From NCBI GenBank assembly GCA_947650365.1, contig OX393551.1, positions 1,384,001-1,448,000 on the forward strand: DNA of 64,000 bases, read 5' to 3'. The notes below the pieces were generated by a model. That model was not told the DNA's origin and did no database searches. It saw only the letters and a program-made list of their open reading frames with translations. Below, piece by piece: positions 13,463-27,036 of this stretch. Position 1 is the stretch's first letter, and each line of letters starts with the position of its first letter. This DNA is from Chamaelirium japonicum (lineage: Eukaryota > Streptophyta > Magnoliopsida > Liliales > Melanthiaceae). The position numbers and the translations under genes are program-made.

Positions 13463-16147
13463 TACGAAGGAATTAGAATGGATCGTACGAATGAATTAGA
13501 AAGGATACATTCGAATTCATTCGTACGATCCATTCTAATTCCTTCGTACGATCCATATTCTAATTCATTCGCACGATCCATTCTAATTCATTCATACAAT
13601 TCATTCTAATTTATTCGCACGATCCATTCTAATTCATTCGTACGATCCATTCTAATTCATTCGCACAATCTATTCTAATTCATTCGAACGATCCATTCTA
13701 ATTCATTCGTACGATCCATTCTAATTCATTCGTACGATCTATTCTAATTCATTCGCACAATCCATTCTAATTCATTCGCACGATCTATTCTAATTCATTA
13801 GCACGATCCATTCTAATTCACTCGTACGATCCATTCTAATTCATTTATACGATCCAATCTAATTCATTCATACGATCCATTCTAATTCTTTCGCACGAAT
13901 GTATCCATTCTAATTCATTCGCACAATCTATTCTAATTCATTCGTACGATCAATTCTAATTCATTAGCATGATCCATTCTAATTCATTCGTACGATCTAT
14001 TCTATTTCATTCGTACAATCCATTCTTACTCAATCGTATGATCCATTCTAATCCATTCGCACAATCCATTCTAATTCATTCGTAGGATCGTGCGAATGAA
14101 TTAGAATGGATCGTGCGAATGAGTTAGAATGGATCGTACGAATGAATTAGAATGGATCGTACGAATGAATTAGAATGGATCGTATGAATGAATTAGAAAG
14201 GATACATTCGCATTCATTCGTACGATCCATTCTAATTCCTTCGTACGATCCATATTCTAATTCATTCGCACGATCCATTCTAATTGATTCATACGATCCA
14301 TTCTAATTTATTCGCACGATCCATTCTAATTCATTCGTACGATCCATTCTAATTCATTCGCACAATCTATTCTAATTCATTCGAACGATCCATTCTAATT
14401 CATTCGCACGATCCATTCTAATTCATTCATACGATCCATTCTATTTCATTCGTACGAAGGAATTAGAAAGGATCGTACGAATGAATTAGAATGGATCGTG
14501 CGAATGAATTAGAATATAGATCGTACGAATGAATTAGAATGGATCGTACGAATGAATTCGAATGTATCCTTTCTAATTAATTCGTACGATCCATTCTAAT
14601 TCATTCGTACGATCCTTTCTAATTCCTTCGTACGAATGAAATAGAATGGATCGTATGAATGAATTAGAATGGATCGTGCTAATGAATTAGAATGTATCGT
14701 TCGAATGAATTAGAATAGATTGTGCGAATAAATTAGAATGGATCGTATGAATGAATTAGAATAGATTGTGCGAATGAATTAGAATGGATCGTGCGAATAA
14801 ATTACAATAGATTGTGCAAATGAATTAGAATAGATCGTGCGAATGAATTAGAATGGATCGTACGAATGAATTAGAATGGATCGTGCGAATAAATTAGAAT
14901 GGATCGTATGAATGAATTAGAATGGATCATGCGAATGAATTAGAATGGATCGTGCGAATGAATTTGAATAGATTGTGTGAATGAATTAGAATAGATCGCG
15001 CGAATGAATTAGAATGGATCGTACGAATGAATTAGAATGGATCGTATCAATGAATTAGAATGGATCGTGCGAATGAATTAGAATAGATTGTGCGAATGAA
15101 TTAGAATAGATCGTGCGAATGAATTAGAATGGATCGTACGAATGAATTAGAATGGATCGTGCGAATAAATTAGAATGGATCGTATGAATGAATTAGAATG
15201 GATCGTGCGAATGAATTAGAATATGGATCGTACGAAGGAATTAGAATGGATCGTACGAATGAATGCGATTGTATCTTTTCTAATTCATTCGTACGATCCA
15301 TTCTAATTCCTTCGTACGATCCATTCTAATTCATTCGTACGATCCATTCTAATTCATTCGCACGATCCATTCTAATTCATTCGTACGATCCAATCTAATT
15401 CATTCGTACTATCCATTCTAATTCCTTCGTACGATCTATTCTAATTCCTTCGTACGATCCATTCTAATTCATTCGTACGATCCATTCTAATTCCTTCGTA
15501 TGATCCATTCTAATTCATTCGTACAATATGATTCATTCTAATTCATTCGTACGATCCATTCTAATTCATTCGTACGATCCATTCTAATTCATTCGTACGA
15601 TCCATTCTAATTCATTTGTTCGAATGTATCCACTCTAATTCATTCGTACGATCCATTCTAATTCATTTGTACGAATGTATCCTTTCTAATTCATTCGTAC
15701 GATCCATTCTAATTCATTCGTTCGATCCATTCTAATTCATTCGTACGATCCATTCTAACTCATTCGCACGATCCATTCTAATTCATTCGCACGATCCTAC
15801 GAATGAGTTAGAATAGATTGTATGAATGAATTAGAATGGATCGTACGAATAAATTAGAATGGATCGTATGAATGAATTAGAATGGATTGTATGAATGAAT
15901 TAGAATGGATCGTTTGAGTGAATGCGAATGGATCGTGTGAATGAATTAGAATGGAATGAATTAGAATGGACTGAATTAGAATGAATCGTACGAATGAATT
16001 AGAATGGATCGTGCGAATGAATTAGAATGGATCGTACGAATGAATTAGAATGGATCATACGAAGGAATTAGAATGGATCGTATGAATGAATTAGAATGGA
16101 TCGTGCGAATGAATTAGAATGGATCGTACAAATGAAATAGAATGGAT
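13463..16147. repeat. finely alternating satellite, nine blocks
   Basis: Forward 13463-13512, reverse to 14084, forward to 14208, reverse to 14453, forward to 14560, reverse to 14630, forward to 15268, reverse to 15797, forward to 16147. The two flips near 13512 and 14208 (AAAGGATACATTCGAATTC and its CGCATTC variant) are followed by nearly the same reverse units, so they are copies of one event. The flip at 14084 (CATTCGTAGGATCGTGCG) is the reverse complement of those at 15797 and 28834. Confidence 0.88.
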
Positions 16148-17539
16148 TCGCACGAATGTATCCATTCTAATTCATTCATACGATCCATTCTATTTCATTC
16201 ATACGATCCATTCTATTTCATTCATACGATCCATTCTATTTCATTCGTACGATCCATTCTAATTCATTCGTACGATCCATTCTAATTCATCCGTACGATT
16301 CATTCTAATTCAATCCATTCTAATTCATTCCATTCTAATTCATTCGCACGATCCATTCGCATTCACTCAAACGATCCATTCTAATTCATTCATACAATCC
16401 ATTCTAATTCTTTTGCACGAATGTATCCATTCTAATTCATTCGTCCGATCCATTCTAATTCATTCGTATGATCTATTCTAATTCATTCGCATGATCCATT
16501 CTAATTCCTTCGTACGATCCATTCTAATTCATTCGTACGATCCAATCTAATTCATTCGCACAATCCATTCTAATTCATTCGTATGATCCATTCTAATTCA
16601 TTCGCATGATCTATTCTAATTCATTCATACGATCCATTCTAATTTATTCGCACGATCCATTCTAATTCATTCATACAATCCATTCTAATTCTTTTGCACG
16701 AATGTATCCATTCTAATTCATTCGTACGATCCATTCTAATTCATTCGCACAATCCATTCTAATTCATTCACACTCATACGATCCATTCTAATTCATTCGC
16801 ACGAATGTATCCTTTCTAATTCATTCGTACGATCCATTCTAATTCATTCGCACAATCTATTCTAATTCATTCGAACGATCCATTCTAAGTCATTCGTACG
16901 ATCCATTCTAATTCATTCGTACGATCCATTCTAATTCATTCGCACGATCCATTCAATTTCATTTGTACGATCCATTCTAATTCATTCGCACGATTGTATC
17001 CATTCCAATTCATTCGTACGATCCATTCTAATTCATTCGCACAATCTATTCTAATTCATTCGTACGATCAATTCTAATTCATTCGCACGTATCCATTCTA
17101 ATTCATTCATACGATCCATTCTATTTCATTCGTACGATCCATTCTTACTCATTCGTACGATCCATTCTAATTCATTCGTACGATCCATTCTAATTCATTC
17201 GCACAATCTATACGTTCCATTCTAATTCATTCGTAAGATCCATTCTAATTCATTCGCACGATCCATTCTAATTCATTAATACGATCCAATCTAATTCATT
17301 CGTACGATCCATTCTAATTCATTCGTACAATCCATTCTAATTCATTCGCACGATCCATTCGCATTCACTCAAACGATCCATTCTAATTCATTCATATGAT
17401 CCATTCTATTTCATTCGCACGAATGTATCCATTCTATTTCATTCGTACGATCCATTCTAATTCATTCGTACGATCCATTCTTACTCATTCGTACGATCCA
17501 TTCTAATTCATTTGCACGATCCATTCTAATTCAATCCAT
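16148..17539 (-). repeat. reverse satellite block
   Basis: Three successive CTATTTCATTCATACG units lie at about 16180-16250. Positions about 16771-17250 carry a string of rare variants (CACTCATACG, TATCCTTTC, CTAAGTC, GCACGTATCC, CTATACGTTCC) that recurs in the same order at about 42789-43290. Two CATTCGCATTCACTCAAACG units are at about 16348 and 17349. The block ends at a ragged junction near 17539. Confidence 0.93.
16771..17260 (-). repeat. partner A of a dispersed 26-kb direct duplication
   Basis: The variant series CACTCATACG, TATCCTTTCTAATTC, GAACGATCC, CTAAGTC, GCACGTATCC, CTATACGTTCC, GTAAGATCC occurs here and at 42789-43290 in the same order. Offsets are 26,018 bp at CACTCATACG and 26,041 bp at CTATACGTTCC, differing by one monomer. 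CTATACGTTCC is a truncated unit that I noticed only in these two places. Confidence 0.86.
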
Positions 17540-18462
17540 GCGAATGAATACGAATGGATTAGAATGGATCGTACGAATGAATTAGATTGGATCGTATTAA
17601 TGAATTAGAATGGATCGTGCGAATGAATTAGAATGGATCTTACGAATGAATTAGAATGGAACGTATAGATTGTGCGAATGAATTAGAATGGATCGTACGA
17701 ATGAATTAGAATGGATCGTACGAATGAATTAGAATGGATCGTATGAATGAGTAAGAATGGATCGTACGAATGAAATAGAATGGATCGTATGAAAGAATTA
17801 GAATGGATACGTGCGAATGAATTAGAATTGATCGTACGAATGAATTAGAATAGATTGTGCGAATGAATTAGAATGGATCGTACGAATGAATCGGAATGGA
17901 TACATTCGTGCGAATGAATTAGAATGGATCGTACGAATGAAATAGAATGGATCGTACGAATGAATTAGAATGGATCGTGCGAATGAATTAGAATGGATCG
18001 TACGAGTGAATTAGAATGTATCGTACGAAGGAATTAGAATGGATAGTACGAATGAATTAGAATGGATACCTTCGTGCAAATGAATTAGAATGAATTAGAA
18101 TAGATTGTGCGAATGAATTAGAATGGATCGTACAAATGAATTAGAATAGATCGTATGAATTAGAAAGGATCGTACGAATGAATTAGAATGGATCGTATGA
18201 ATGAATTAGAATAGATTGTACGAATGAAATAGAATAGATCGTACGAATGAAATAGAATGGATTCGTATGAATGAATTAGAATGGATCGTGCGAATGAATT
18301 AGAATGGATCGTACTTATGAATTAGAATGGGTCATACGAATGAAATAGAATGGATCGTACGAATGAATTAGAATGGATCGTGCGAATGAATTAGAATGGA
18401 TCGTACGAATGGATCATACGAAGGAATTAGAATGGATCGTACGAATGAATTAGAATGGATAC
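17540..18462 (+). repeat. forward satellite block resembling the window start
   Basis: Positions about 17560-18000 repeat the variant order seen at about 340-800: GATCGTATTAATG, GATCTTACG, GGAACGTATAGATTGTGCG, GATACGTGCG, then a 28-bp unit. A third version lies at about 39095-39420. The block includes a truncated GTATGAATTAGAAAGG unit near 18152 and closes at GGATACACGATCC, a member of the ACACGATCC junction class. Confidence 0.92.
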
Positions 18463-19106
18463 ACGATCCAAATCCATTCTAATTCATTTGTACGGTATGA
18501 ATTAGAATGGATCGTATGAGTGTGAATGAATTAGAATGGATTGTGCGAATGAATTAGAATGGATCGTACGAATGAATTAGAATGGATCGTACGAATGAAT
18601 TAGAATGGATACATTCGTGCAAAAGAAGTAGAATGGATTGTATGAATGAATTAGAATGGATCGTACGAATGAGTAAGAATGGATCGTACGAATGAATTAG
18701 AATGGATCGTACGAATGAATTAGAATGGATACATTCATGCGAATGAATTAGAATGGATTGTGCGAATGAATTAGAATAGATTGTGCGCATGAATTAGAAT
18801 GGATCGTACGAAGGAATTAGAATGGATCATACGAATGAATTAGAATGGATCGTGCGAATGAATTAGAATGGGTCGTACGAATGAATTAGAATGGTACACG
18901 ATCCAGATCCATTCTAATTCATTCGCACAATCGATTCTAATTCATTCGTAGGATCCATTCTAATTCATTACTACGATCCATTCTAATTCATTCGCACGAT
19001 CCATTCTAATTCATTCGTACGATCCATTCTAATTCATTCGCACGATCCATTCTAATTCATTCATACGATCCATTCTAATTTATTCGCACGATTGTATCCA
19101 TTCTAA
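18463..19106. repeat. short reverse, forward and short reverse blocks
   Basis: A reverse insert of about 32 bp (18463-18494) returns to forward through CGGTATGAATTAG. Forward units run to 18896 and flip at GGTACACGATCCAGATCC. Reverse units run to 19106. The minus-strand frame at 18554-18790 is a satellite translation kept open by GTAAG and GAAGTAG variants. The return to forward at about 19106 (TTCTAAATGAATTAGAA) is quasi-palindromic. Confidence 0.89.
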
Positions 19107-20228
19107 ATGAATTAGAATGGATTGTACGAATGAGTAAGAATGGATCGTGCGAATGAATTAGAATGGATCATATGAATGAATTAGAATGGATCGTATGAAT
19201 GAATTAGAATGGATCGTGCGAATAAATTAGAATGGATCATATAAATGAATTAGAATCGATCGTACGAATGAATTAGAATGGATCATGCGAATAAATTAGA
19301 ATGGATCGTGCGAATGAATTAGAATGGATCGTACGAATGAAATAGAATGGATTGTACGAATGAGATAGAATGGATCGTACGAATGACTTAGAATGGATAA
19401 TTCATGCGAATGAATTAGAATGGATCATACGAATGAATTTGAATGGATTCATTCGTGCGAATAAATTAGAATGGATCGTACGAATGAGTAAGAATGGATC
19501 GTACGAATGAATTAGAATGGATTGAATTAGAATGAATCGTACGAATGAATTAGAATGGATCGTACGAATGAATTAGAATGGATCGTGCGAATGAATTAGA
19601 ATGGATTGAATTAGAATGAATCGTACGAATGAATTAGAATGAATCATACCGTACGAATGAATTAGAATGGATCATACAAAGGAATTAGAATGGATCGTGC
19701 GAATAAATTAGAATGGATCGTATGAATGAATTAGAATAGATCGTACGAATGAATTAGAATGGATCGTACGAATGAATTAGAATGGATACATTCTTGCGAA
19801 TGAATTAGAATGGATCGTATGAATGAATTAGATTGGATCGTATGCATGAATTAGAATGGATCGTGCGAATGAATTAGAATGGATCGTACGAATGAATTAG
19901 AATGGATCGAACGAATGAATTATAATGGATACATTCGTGCAAAAGAATTAGAATGGATCGTTCGAATGAATTAGAATAGATTGTGCGAATGAATTAGAAT
20001 GGATCGTACGAATGAGTAAGAATAGATCGTATGAATTAGAATGGATCGTACGAATGAATTAGAATGGATCGTACGAATGAATTAGAATGGATCATACGAA
20101 TAAATTAGAATGGATCGTACGAATGAATTAGAATGGATCCTACGAATGAATTAGAATAGCGTGCGAATGAATTAGAATGGATCGTACGAATGAATTAGAA
20201 TGGATCGTATGAATGAATTAGAATAGAT
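19107..20228 (+). repeat. forward satellite block
   Basis: It contains the marker string GAATCGATCG, GAGATAG, GACTTAG, GGATAATTCATGCG near 19253-19405. Diverged copies lie at about 30060, 47590 and 58970. Forward versions of the CGGTATGATTC element (GAATCATACCG) appear near 19640. The block ends at GAATAGATCCATTCTTAC, the same flip as at 23271. Confidence 0.93.
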
Positions 20229-21608
20229 CCATTCTTACTCATTCGTACGATCCATTCGTATCCATTCTAATTCATTCGTACGATCCATTCTAATTCATTA
20301 ATACGATCCAATCTAATTCATTCATACGATCCATTCTAATTCATTCCTACGATCCATTCTAATTTCTTCGTATGATCCATTCTAATTCATTTGCACGATC
20401 CATTCTAATTCATTAATATGATCCAATCTAATTCATTCATACGATCTATTCTAATTCATTCGCACGAATATATCCTTTCTAATTCATTCGTACGATCCAA
20501 ATTCATTTATCCGTACGATCTATTCTATTTCATTCGTACGATCTATTCTTATTGTACGATCCATTCTAATTCAATCCATTCTAATTCATTCGTACGATCC
20601 ATTCTAATTCATTTGTACGATCCATTCTAATTCATTCGTACGATTCATTCTAATTCAATCCATTCTAATTCATTCGTACGATCCATTCTATTTCATTCGT
20701 ACGATCCATTCTTACTCATTCGTACGATCCATTCGTACGATCTATTCTAATTCATTCGTACGATCCATTCTAATTCCTTCGTACGATCCATTCTAATTCA
20801 TTCGTACGATCCATTCTAATTCATTCGCACGATCCATTCTAATTCATTTGTACGATCCATTCAATTTCATTCATACGATCCATTCTAAATCATTCATGCA
20901 ATCTATTGTAATTCTTTCGCACGAATGTATCCATTCTAATTCATTCGTACGATCCATTCTAATTCATTCGAACGATCCATTCTAATTAATTCATACAATC
21001 CATTCTAATTCTTTTGCACGAATGTATCCATTCTAATTCATTCGTTCGATCCATTCTAATTCATTCGTACGATCCATTCTAATTCATTCGCACGATCCAT
21101 TCTTACTCATTCGTACGATCCATTCTAATTCATTCGTACGATCTATTCTAATTCATTCATACGATCCATTCTAATTTATTCGCACGATCCATTCTAATTC
21201 CTTCGTATGATCCATTCTAATTCATTCATACGGTATGATTCATTCTAATTCATTCGTACGATTCATTCTAATTCAATCCATTCTAATTCATTCGTACGAT
21301 CCATTCTAATTCATTCGTACGATCCATTCTAATTCATTCGTACGATTTATTCTAATTCAATCCATTCTAATTCATTCATACGATCCATTCTAATTCATTC
21401 GTACGATCTATTCTATTTCATTCGTACAATCCATTCTTACTCAATCGTATGATCCATTCTAATCCATTCGCACAATCTAGTCTAATTCATTCGTACGATC
21501 CATTCTAATTCATTCGCACAATCTATTCTAATTCATTCGTACGATCCATTCTAATTCATTCGCACGATCCATTCTAATTCATTCATACGATCCATTCTAA
21601 TTCATTCG
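20229..21608 (-). repeat. reverse satellite block
   Basis: Opens with CTTACTC, then a truncated CCATTCGTATCC unit, exactly as the block starting at 23272. The frame at 20418-20630 is a satellite translation. The CGGTATGATTC marker is at about 21231. The block closes at a CGTACG palindrome shared by both polarities. Confidence 0.93.
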
Positions 21609-24110
21609 TACGAATGAGTAAGAATGGATCGTACAAATGAAATAGAATGGATTGTACGAATGAATTAGAATGGATACATTCGTGCGAATGAATTAGGATG
21701 GATCGTATGAATGAATTAGAATGGATCGTACGAAGGAATTAGAATGGATCGTACGAATGAATTAGAATGGATCATACGAATGAATTAGAATGGATCGTAC
21801 GAATGAATTAGAATGGATCGTATGAATGAATTAGATTGGATCGTATTAATGAATTAGAATGGATCATACGAATGAATTAGAATAGATCGTACGAATGAAT
21901 TAGAATGGATACGAATGGATCGTACGAATGAGTAAGAATGGATCTATTCTAATTCATTCATACGATCCATTCTAATTCATTCGTACGATCCATTCTAATT
22001 CATTCGCACGCTATTCTAATTCATTCGTAGGATCCATTCTAATTCATTCGTACGATCCATTCTAATTCATAAGTACGATCCATTCTAATTCATTCGCACG
22101 ATCCATTCTAATTCTTTCATACGAATCCATTCTATTTCATTCGTACGATCTATTCTATTTCATTCGTACAATCTATTCTAATTCATTCATACGATCCATT
22201 CTAATTCATTCGTACGATCCATTCTAATTAATTCGCACGCTATTCTAATTCATTCGTAGGATCCATTCTAATTCATTACTTTGATCCATTCTAATTCATT
22301 CATACGATCCATTCTAATTCATTCGTACGATCTATTCTAATTCATTCGTACGATCCATGCTAATTCATTCGTACGATCCATTCTAATTCATGCGCACAAT
22401 CTATTCTAATTCATTCGCACAATCTATTCTAATTCATTTGTACGATCCATTCTAATTCATTCGTACGATCCATTCTAATTCATTCGCACGCTATTCTAAT
22501 TCATTCGTAGGATCCATTCTAATTCATTCGTGCAAAAGAATTAGAATGGATCGTACGAATGAATTAGAATGGATCGTATGCATGAATTAGAATGGATCGT
22601 ACGAATGAATTAGAATGGATCGTGCGAATGAATTACAATGGATCATATGAATGAATTAGAATGGATCGTATGAATGAATTAGAATGGATCGTGCGAATAA
22701 ATTAGAATGGATCGTATGAATGAATTAGAATGGATCGTACGAATGAAATAGAATGGATTGTACGAATGAGATAGAATGGATCATACGAATGAATTAGAAT
22801 GGATACATTCGTGCGAATCCATTCTATTTCATTTGTACGATCCATTCTAATTCATTCGCACGATCCATTCTAATTCATTCATACGATCCATTCTAATTCA
22901 TTCGTACGATCCATTCTATTTCATTCGTACGATCGTACGAATGAATTAGAATGGATTGAATTAGAATGAATCGTACGAATGAATTAGAATGAATCATACC
23001 GTACGAATGAATTAGAATGGATCATACGAATAAAATAGAATGGATCGTATCAATGAATTAGAATGGATCATGCGAATGAATTAGAATGGATCGTATGAAT
23101 GAATTAGAATGGATCGTACGAATGAATTAGCATGGATTGAATTAGAATGAATCGTATGAATGAATTAGAATGAATCATACCGTACGAATGAATTAGAATG
23201 GATCATACGAAGGAATTAGAATGGATCGTACAAATGAATTAGAATGGATCGTATGAATGAATTAGAATAGATCCATTCTTACTCATTCGTACGATCCATT
23301 CGTATCCATTCTAATTCATTCGTACGATCTATTCTAATTCATTACTACGATCCATTCTAATTCATTCATACGATCCATTCTAATTCATTTGTACGATCCA
23401 TTCTAATTCATTCGCATGATCCATTCTAATTCATTCGTACGATCCATTCTAATTCATTCGCATGGATCGTACGAATGAATTAGAATGGATCGTACGAATG
23501 AATTAGAATGAATTAGAATGGATCGTACGAATGAATTAGAATGGATCGTACGAATGAAATAGAATGGATCGTATGAATGAATTAGAATGGATCGTGCGAA
23601 TGAATTAGAATGGATCGTACGAATGAAATAGAATGGATTCGCACGAATGTATCCATTCTAATTCAATGGATTGTGCGAATGAATTAGAATGGATCGTACG
23701 AATGAATTAGAATGGATCGTACAAAGGAATTAGAATTGATCGTACGAATGAATTAGAATGGATCGTACGAATGAATTAGAATGGATCGTACGAAGGAATT
23801 AGAATGGATCGTACGAATGAATTAGAATGGATCGTGCGAATAAATTAGAATGGATCGTATGAATGAATTAGAATGGATCGTGTGAATGAATTAGAATATG
23901 GATCGTACGAAGGAATTAGAATGAATCGTACGAATGAATTAGAATGGATCGTACGAATGAATTAGAATGGATTGAATTAGAATGGATTGTACGAATGAGA
24001 TAGAATGGATCGTGCGAATGAATTAGAATGGATCGTACGAATGAATTAGAATGGATTGTACGAATGAGATAGAATGGATCGTATGAATGAATTAGAATGG
24101 ATACATTCGA
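21609..24110. repeat. finely alternating satellite, nine blocks
   Basis: Forward 21609-21943, reverse to 22530, forward to 22816, reverse to 22933, forward to 23271, reverse to 23462, forward to 23638, reverse to 23665, forward to 24110. Three truncated units reading GCACGCTATTC occur near 22008, 22235 and 22486, each with GTAGGATCC soon after, which marks a local duplication of about 230-250 bp. The flip at 22933 is a 26-bp perfect palindrome centred on GATC. The reverse insert at 23639-23665 is about one unit long. The minus-strand frame at 23916-24152 is a satellite translation. Confidence 0.88.
22920..22945. repeat. 26-bp perfect palindrome centred on GATC
   Basis: The flip reads CATTCGTACGATCGTACGAA: two CGTACG sites around a GATC. 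Pairing is perfect for 13 bp each side, and after one mismatch continues through CTA/TAG. A one-base variant of this junction (GTACGATCGTATG) is at 46314. Confidence 0.85.
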
Positions 24111-25272
24111 ATTCATTCGTACGATCCATTCTAATTCATTCGTACGATCCATTCTAATTCATTCGTACGATCCATTCTTACTCATTCGTACGATCCATTC
24201 TAATTAATTCATTCGATCCATTCTAATTCATTCGTACGATCCATTCTAATCAATTCGCACGATCCATTCTAATTCATGCATACGGTCCAATCTAATTCAT
24301 TCATATGATCCATTCTAATTCATTCGCACGAATGTATCCATTCTAATTCATTCGTACGATCGATTCTAATTCATTCGCACGATCCATTCTAATTCATTCA
24401 TACAATCCATTCTAATTCTTTTGCACGAATGTATCCATTCTAATTCATTCGTACGATCCATTCTAATTCATTCGCACGATCCATTCTAATTCATGCATAC
24501 GATCCAATCTAATTCATTCATATGATCCATTCTAATTCATTCGCACGAATGTATCCATTCTAATTCATTCGTACGATCTATTCTAATTCATTCATACGAT
24601 CCATTCTAATTTATTCGCACGATCCATGCTAATTCCTTCGTATGATCCATTCTAATTCATTCGTACGGTATGATTCATTCTAATTCATTCGTACGATTCA
24701 TTCTAATTCAATCCATTCTAATTCATTCGTACGATCCATTCTAATTCATTTGTACGATCCATTCTAATTCATTCGTACGATTCATTCTAATTCAATCCAT
24801 TCTAATTCATTCGAATGATCCATTCTTACTCATTCGTACGATCCATTCTAATTCATTCGCACGAATGAATCCATTCTAATTCATTCGTATGATCCATTCT
24901 AATTCATTCGCACGAATGAATCCATTCTAATTCATTCGTATGATCCATTCTAATTCATTAGTATGAATGTATCCATTCTAATTCATTCTAATTCATTCGT
25001 ACGATCCATTCTAATTCATTCGCACAATCCATTCTAATTCATTCGTACGATCCATTCTAATTCATTCGTACGATCCATTCTAATTCATTCGCACGATCCA
25101 TTCTAATTCATGCATACGATCCATTCTAATTCATTCGTACAATCCATTCTATTTCATTCGTACGATCCATTCTAATTCATTCGTACGATCCATTCTAATT
25201 CATTCGTATGATCCATTCTTACTCATTCGTACGATCTATTCTAATACATTCGTACGATCCATTCTAATTCAT
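24111..25272 (-). repeat. reverse satellite block
   Basis: Contains a local duplication: the string GCATACGGTCC/GCATACGATCC, AATCTAATTC, CATATGATCC, CGCACGAATGTATCC appears at about 24275-24340 and 24485-24555. CGGTATGATTC is at about 24666. Two CACGAATGAATCC units near 24863 and 24912 are 49 bp apart. The block ends with TTCATGCGAATGAATTAG. Confidence 0.92.
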
Positions 25273-27036
25273 GCGAATGAATTAGCTTGGATCGTACGAA
25301 TGAATTAGAATGGATACCTTCGTGCAAATGAATTAGAATGGATCGTACAAATGAGTAAGAATGGATCGTACGAATGAAATAGAATGGATCGTATGAATGA
25401 ATTAGAATGGATCGTGCGAATGAATTAGAATGGATCGTACGAATGAATTAGAATAGATCGTATGAATGAATTAGATTGGATCGTATTAATGAATTAGAAT
25501 GGATCGTACGAATGAATTAGAATGGATACGAATGGATCGTACGAATGAGTAAGAATGGATCTATTGTAATTCATGCGATCCATTCTAATTAATTCGTACG
25601 ATCCATTCTAATTCATTTGCATGAATGAGTACGAATGAATTAGAATGGATCGCACGAATGAATTAGAATGGATCATACGAATGAGTAAGAATGGATCGTA
25701 CAAATGAAATAGAATGGATCGTATGAATGAATTAGAATGGATCGTGCGAATGAATTAGAATGGATCGTACGAATGAATTAGAATAGATTGTGCGAATGAA
25801 TTAGAATGGATCGTACGAATGAATTAGAATGGATCGTACGAATGAATTAGAATGGATCGTATGCATGAATTAGAATGGATCGTGCAAATGAATTAGAATG
25901 GATCGTACGAATGAATTAGAATGGATCGTACGAAGGAATTAGAATGGATCGTATGAATGAATTAGAATGGATCGTGCGAATGAATTAGAATGGATCGTAC
26001 GAATGAAATAGAATGGATCGTACGAATGAATTAGAATGGATCGTATGAATGAATTAGAATGGATCGTGCGAATGAATTAGAATGGATCGTACGAATGAAA
26101 TAGAATGGATTCGCACGAATGTATCCATTCTAATTCATTCGTACGATCCATTCTAATTCATTCGTACAATCTATTCTAACTCATTCGTATGATTCATTCT
26201 AATTCATTCGTACGATCCATTCTAATTCATTAATACGATCCATTCTAATTCATTCGCACGATCCATTCTAATTCATTCACAGTCATACGATCCATTCTAA
26301 TTCATTCGCACGAATGTATCCTTTCTAATTCATTCGTATGATCCATTCTAATTCATTCGCACAATCTATTCTAATTCATTCGAACGATCCATTCTAATTC
26401 ATTCGTACGATCCATTCTAATTCATTCGTACGATCCATTCTAATTCATTCGCACGATCCATTCTAATTCATTCGCACAATCCATTCTAATTCATTAGCAC
26501 GATCCATTCTAATTCATTCGTACGATCCATTCTTACTCATTCGTACGATCCATTCTAATTCATTCGTTCGATCCATTCTAATTCATTCGTACGATCCATT
26601 CTAATTCATTCGCACGATCCATTCTAATTCATGCATACGATCCAATCTAATTCATTCATACGATCCATTCTAATTCATTCGCACGAATGTATCCATTCTA
26701 ATTCATTCGTACATGTATGAATGAATTAGAATAGATCGTACGAATGAGTAAGAATGGATCGTACGAATGAATTAGAATGGATTGAATTAGAATGAATCGT
26801 ACGAATGAATTAGAATGGATCGTACGAATGAATTAGAATGGATCGTATGAATGAATTAGAATGGATCGTATGAATGAATTAGAATGGATCGTGCGAATGA
26901 ATTAGAATGGATCGTACGAATGAATTAGAATGGATCGTATGAATTAATTAGAATGGATCGTAGTAATGAATTAGAATGGATCCTACGAATGAATTAGAAT
27001 AGATTGTGCGAATGAATTAGAATGGATCTGGATCGT
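25273..27036. repeat. five alternating satellite blocks
   Basis: Forward 25273-25560, reverse 25561-25622, forward 25623-26110, reverse 26111-26713, forward 26714-27036. The first flip (GAGTAAGAATGGATCTATT) also occurs at 21943 with the same upstream GGATACGAATGG unit, so the breakpoint is duplicated. The last forward block ends at GGATCTGGATCGTGTATCC, the reverse complement of the 43509/47899/59349 junction. Confidence 0.9.

Noticed and set aside
18554..18790. 78-codon minus-strand open frame
   Set aside because: Same residue pattern as other satellite frames, held open by GTAAG and GAAGTAG variants; it lies entirely in monomers.
20418..20630. 70-codon open frame
   Set aside because: Satellite translation; residues change in step with truncated units, with no conserved non-repeat part.
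23916..24152. 78-codon minus-strand open frame
   Set aside because: It runs across a polarity flip at about 24110, so both strands of the satellite are read in turn; this is not a gene.
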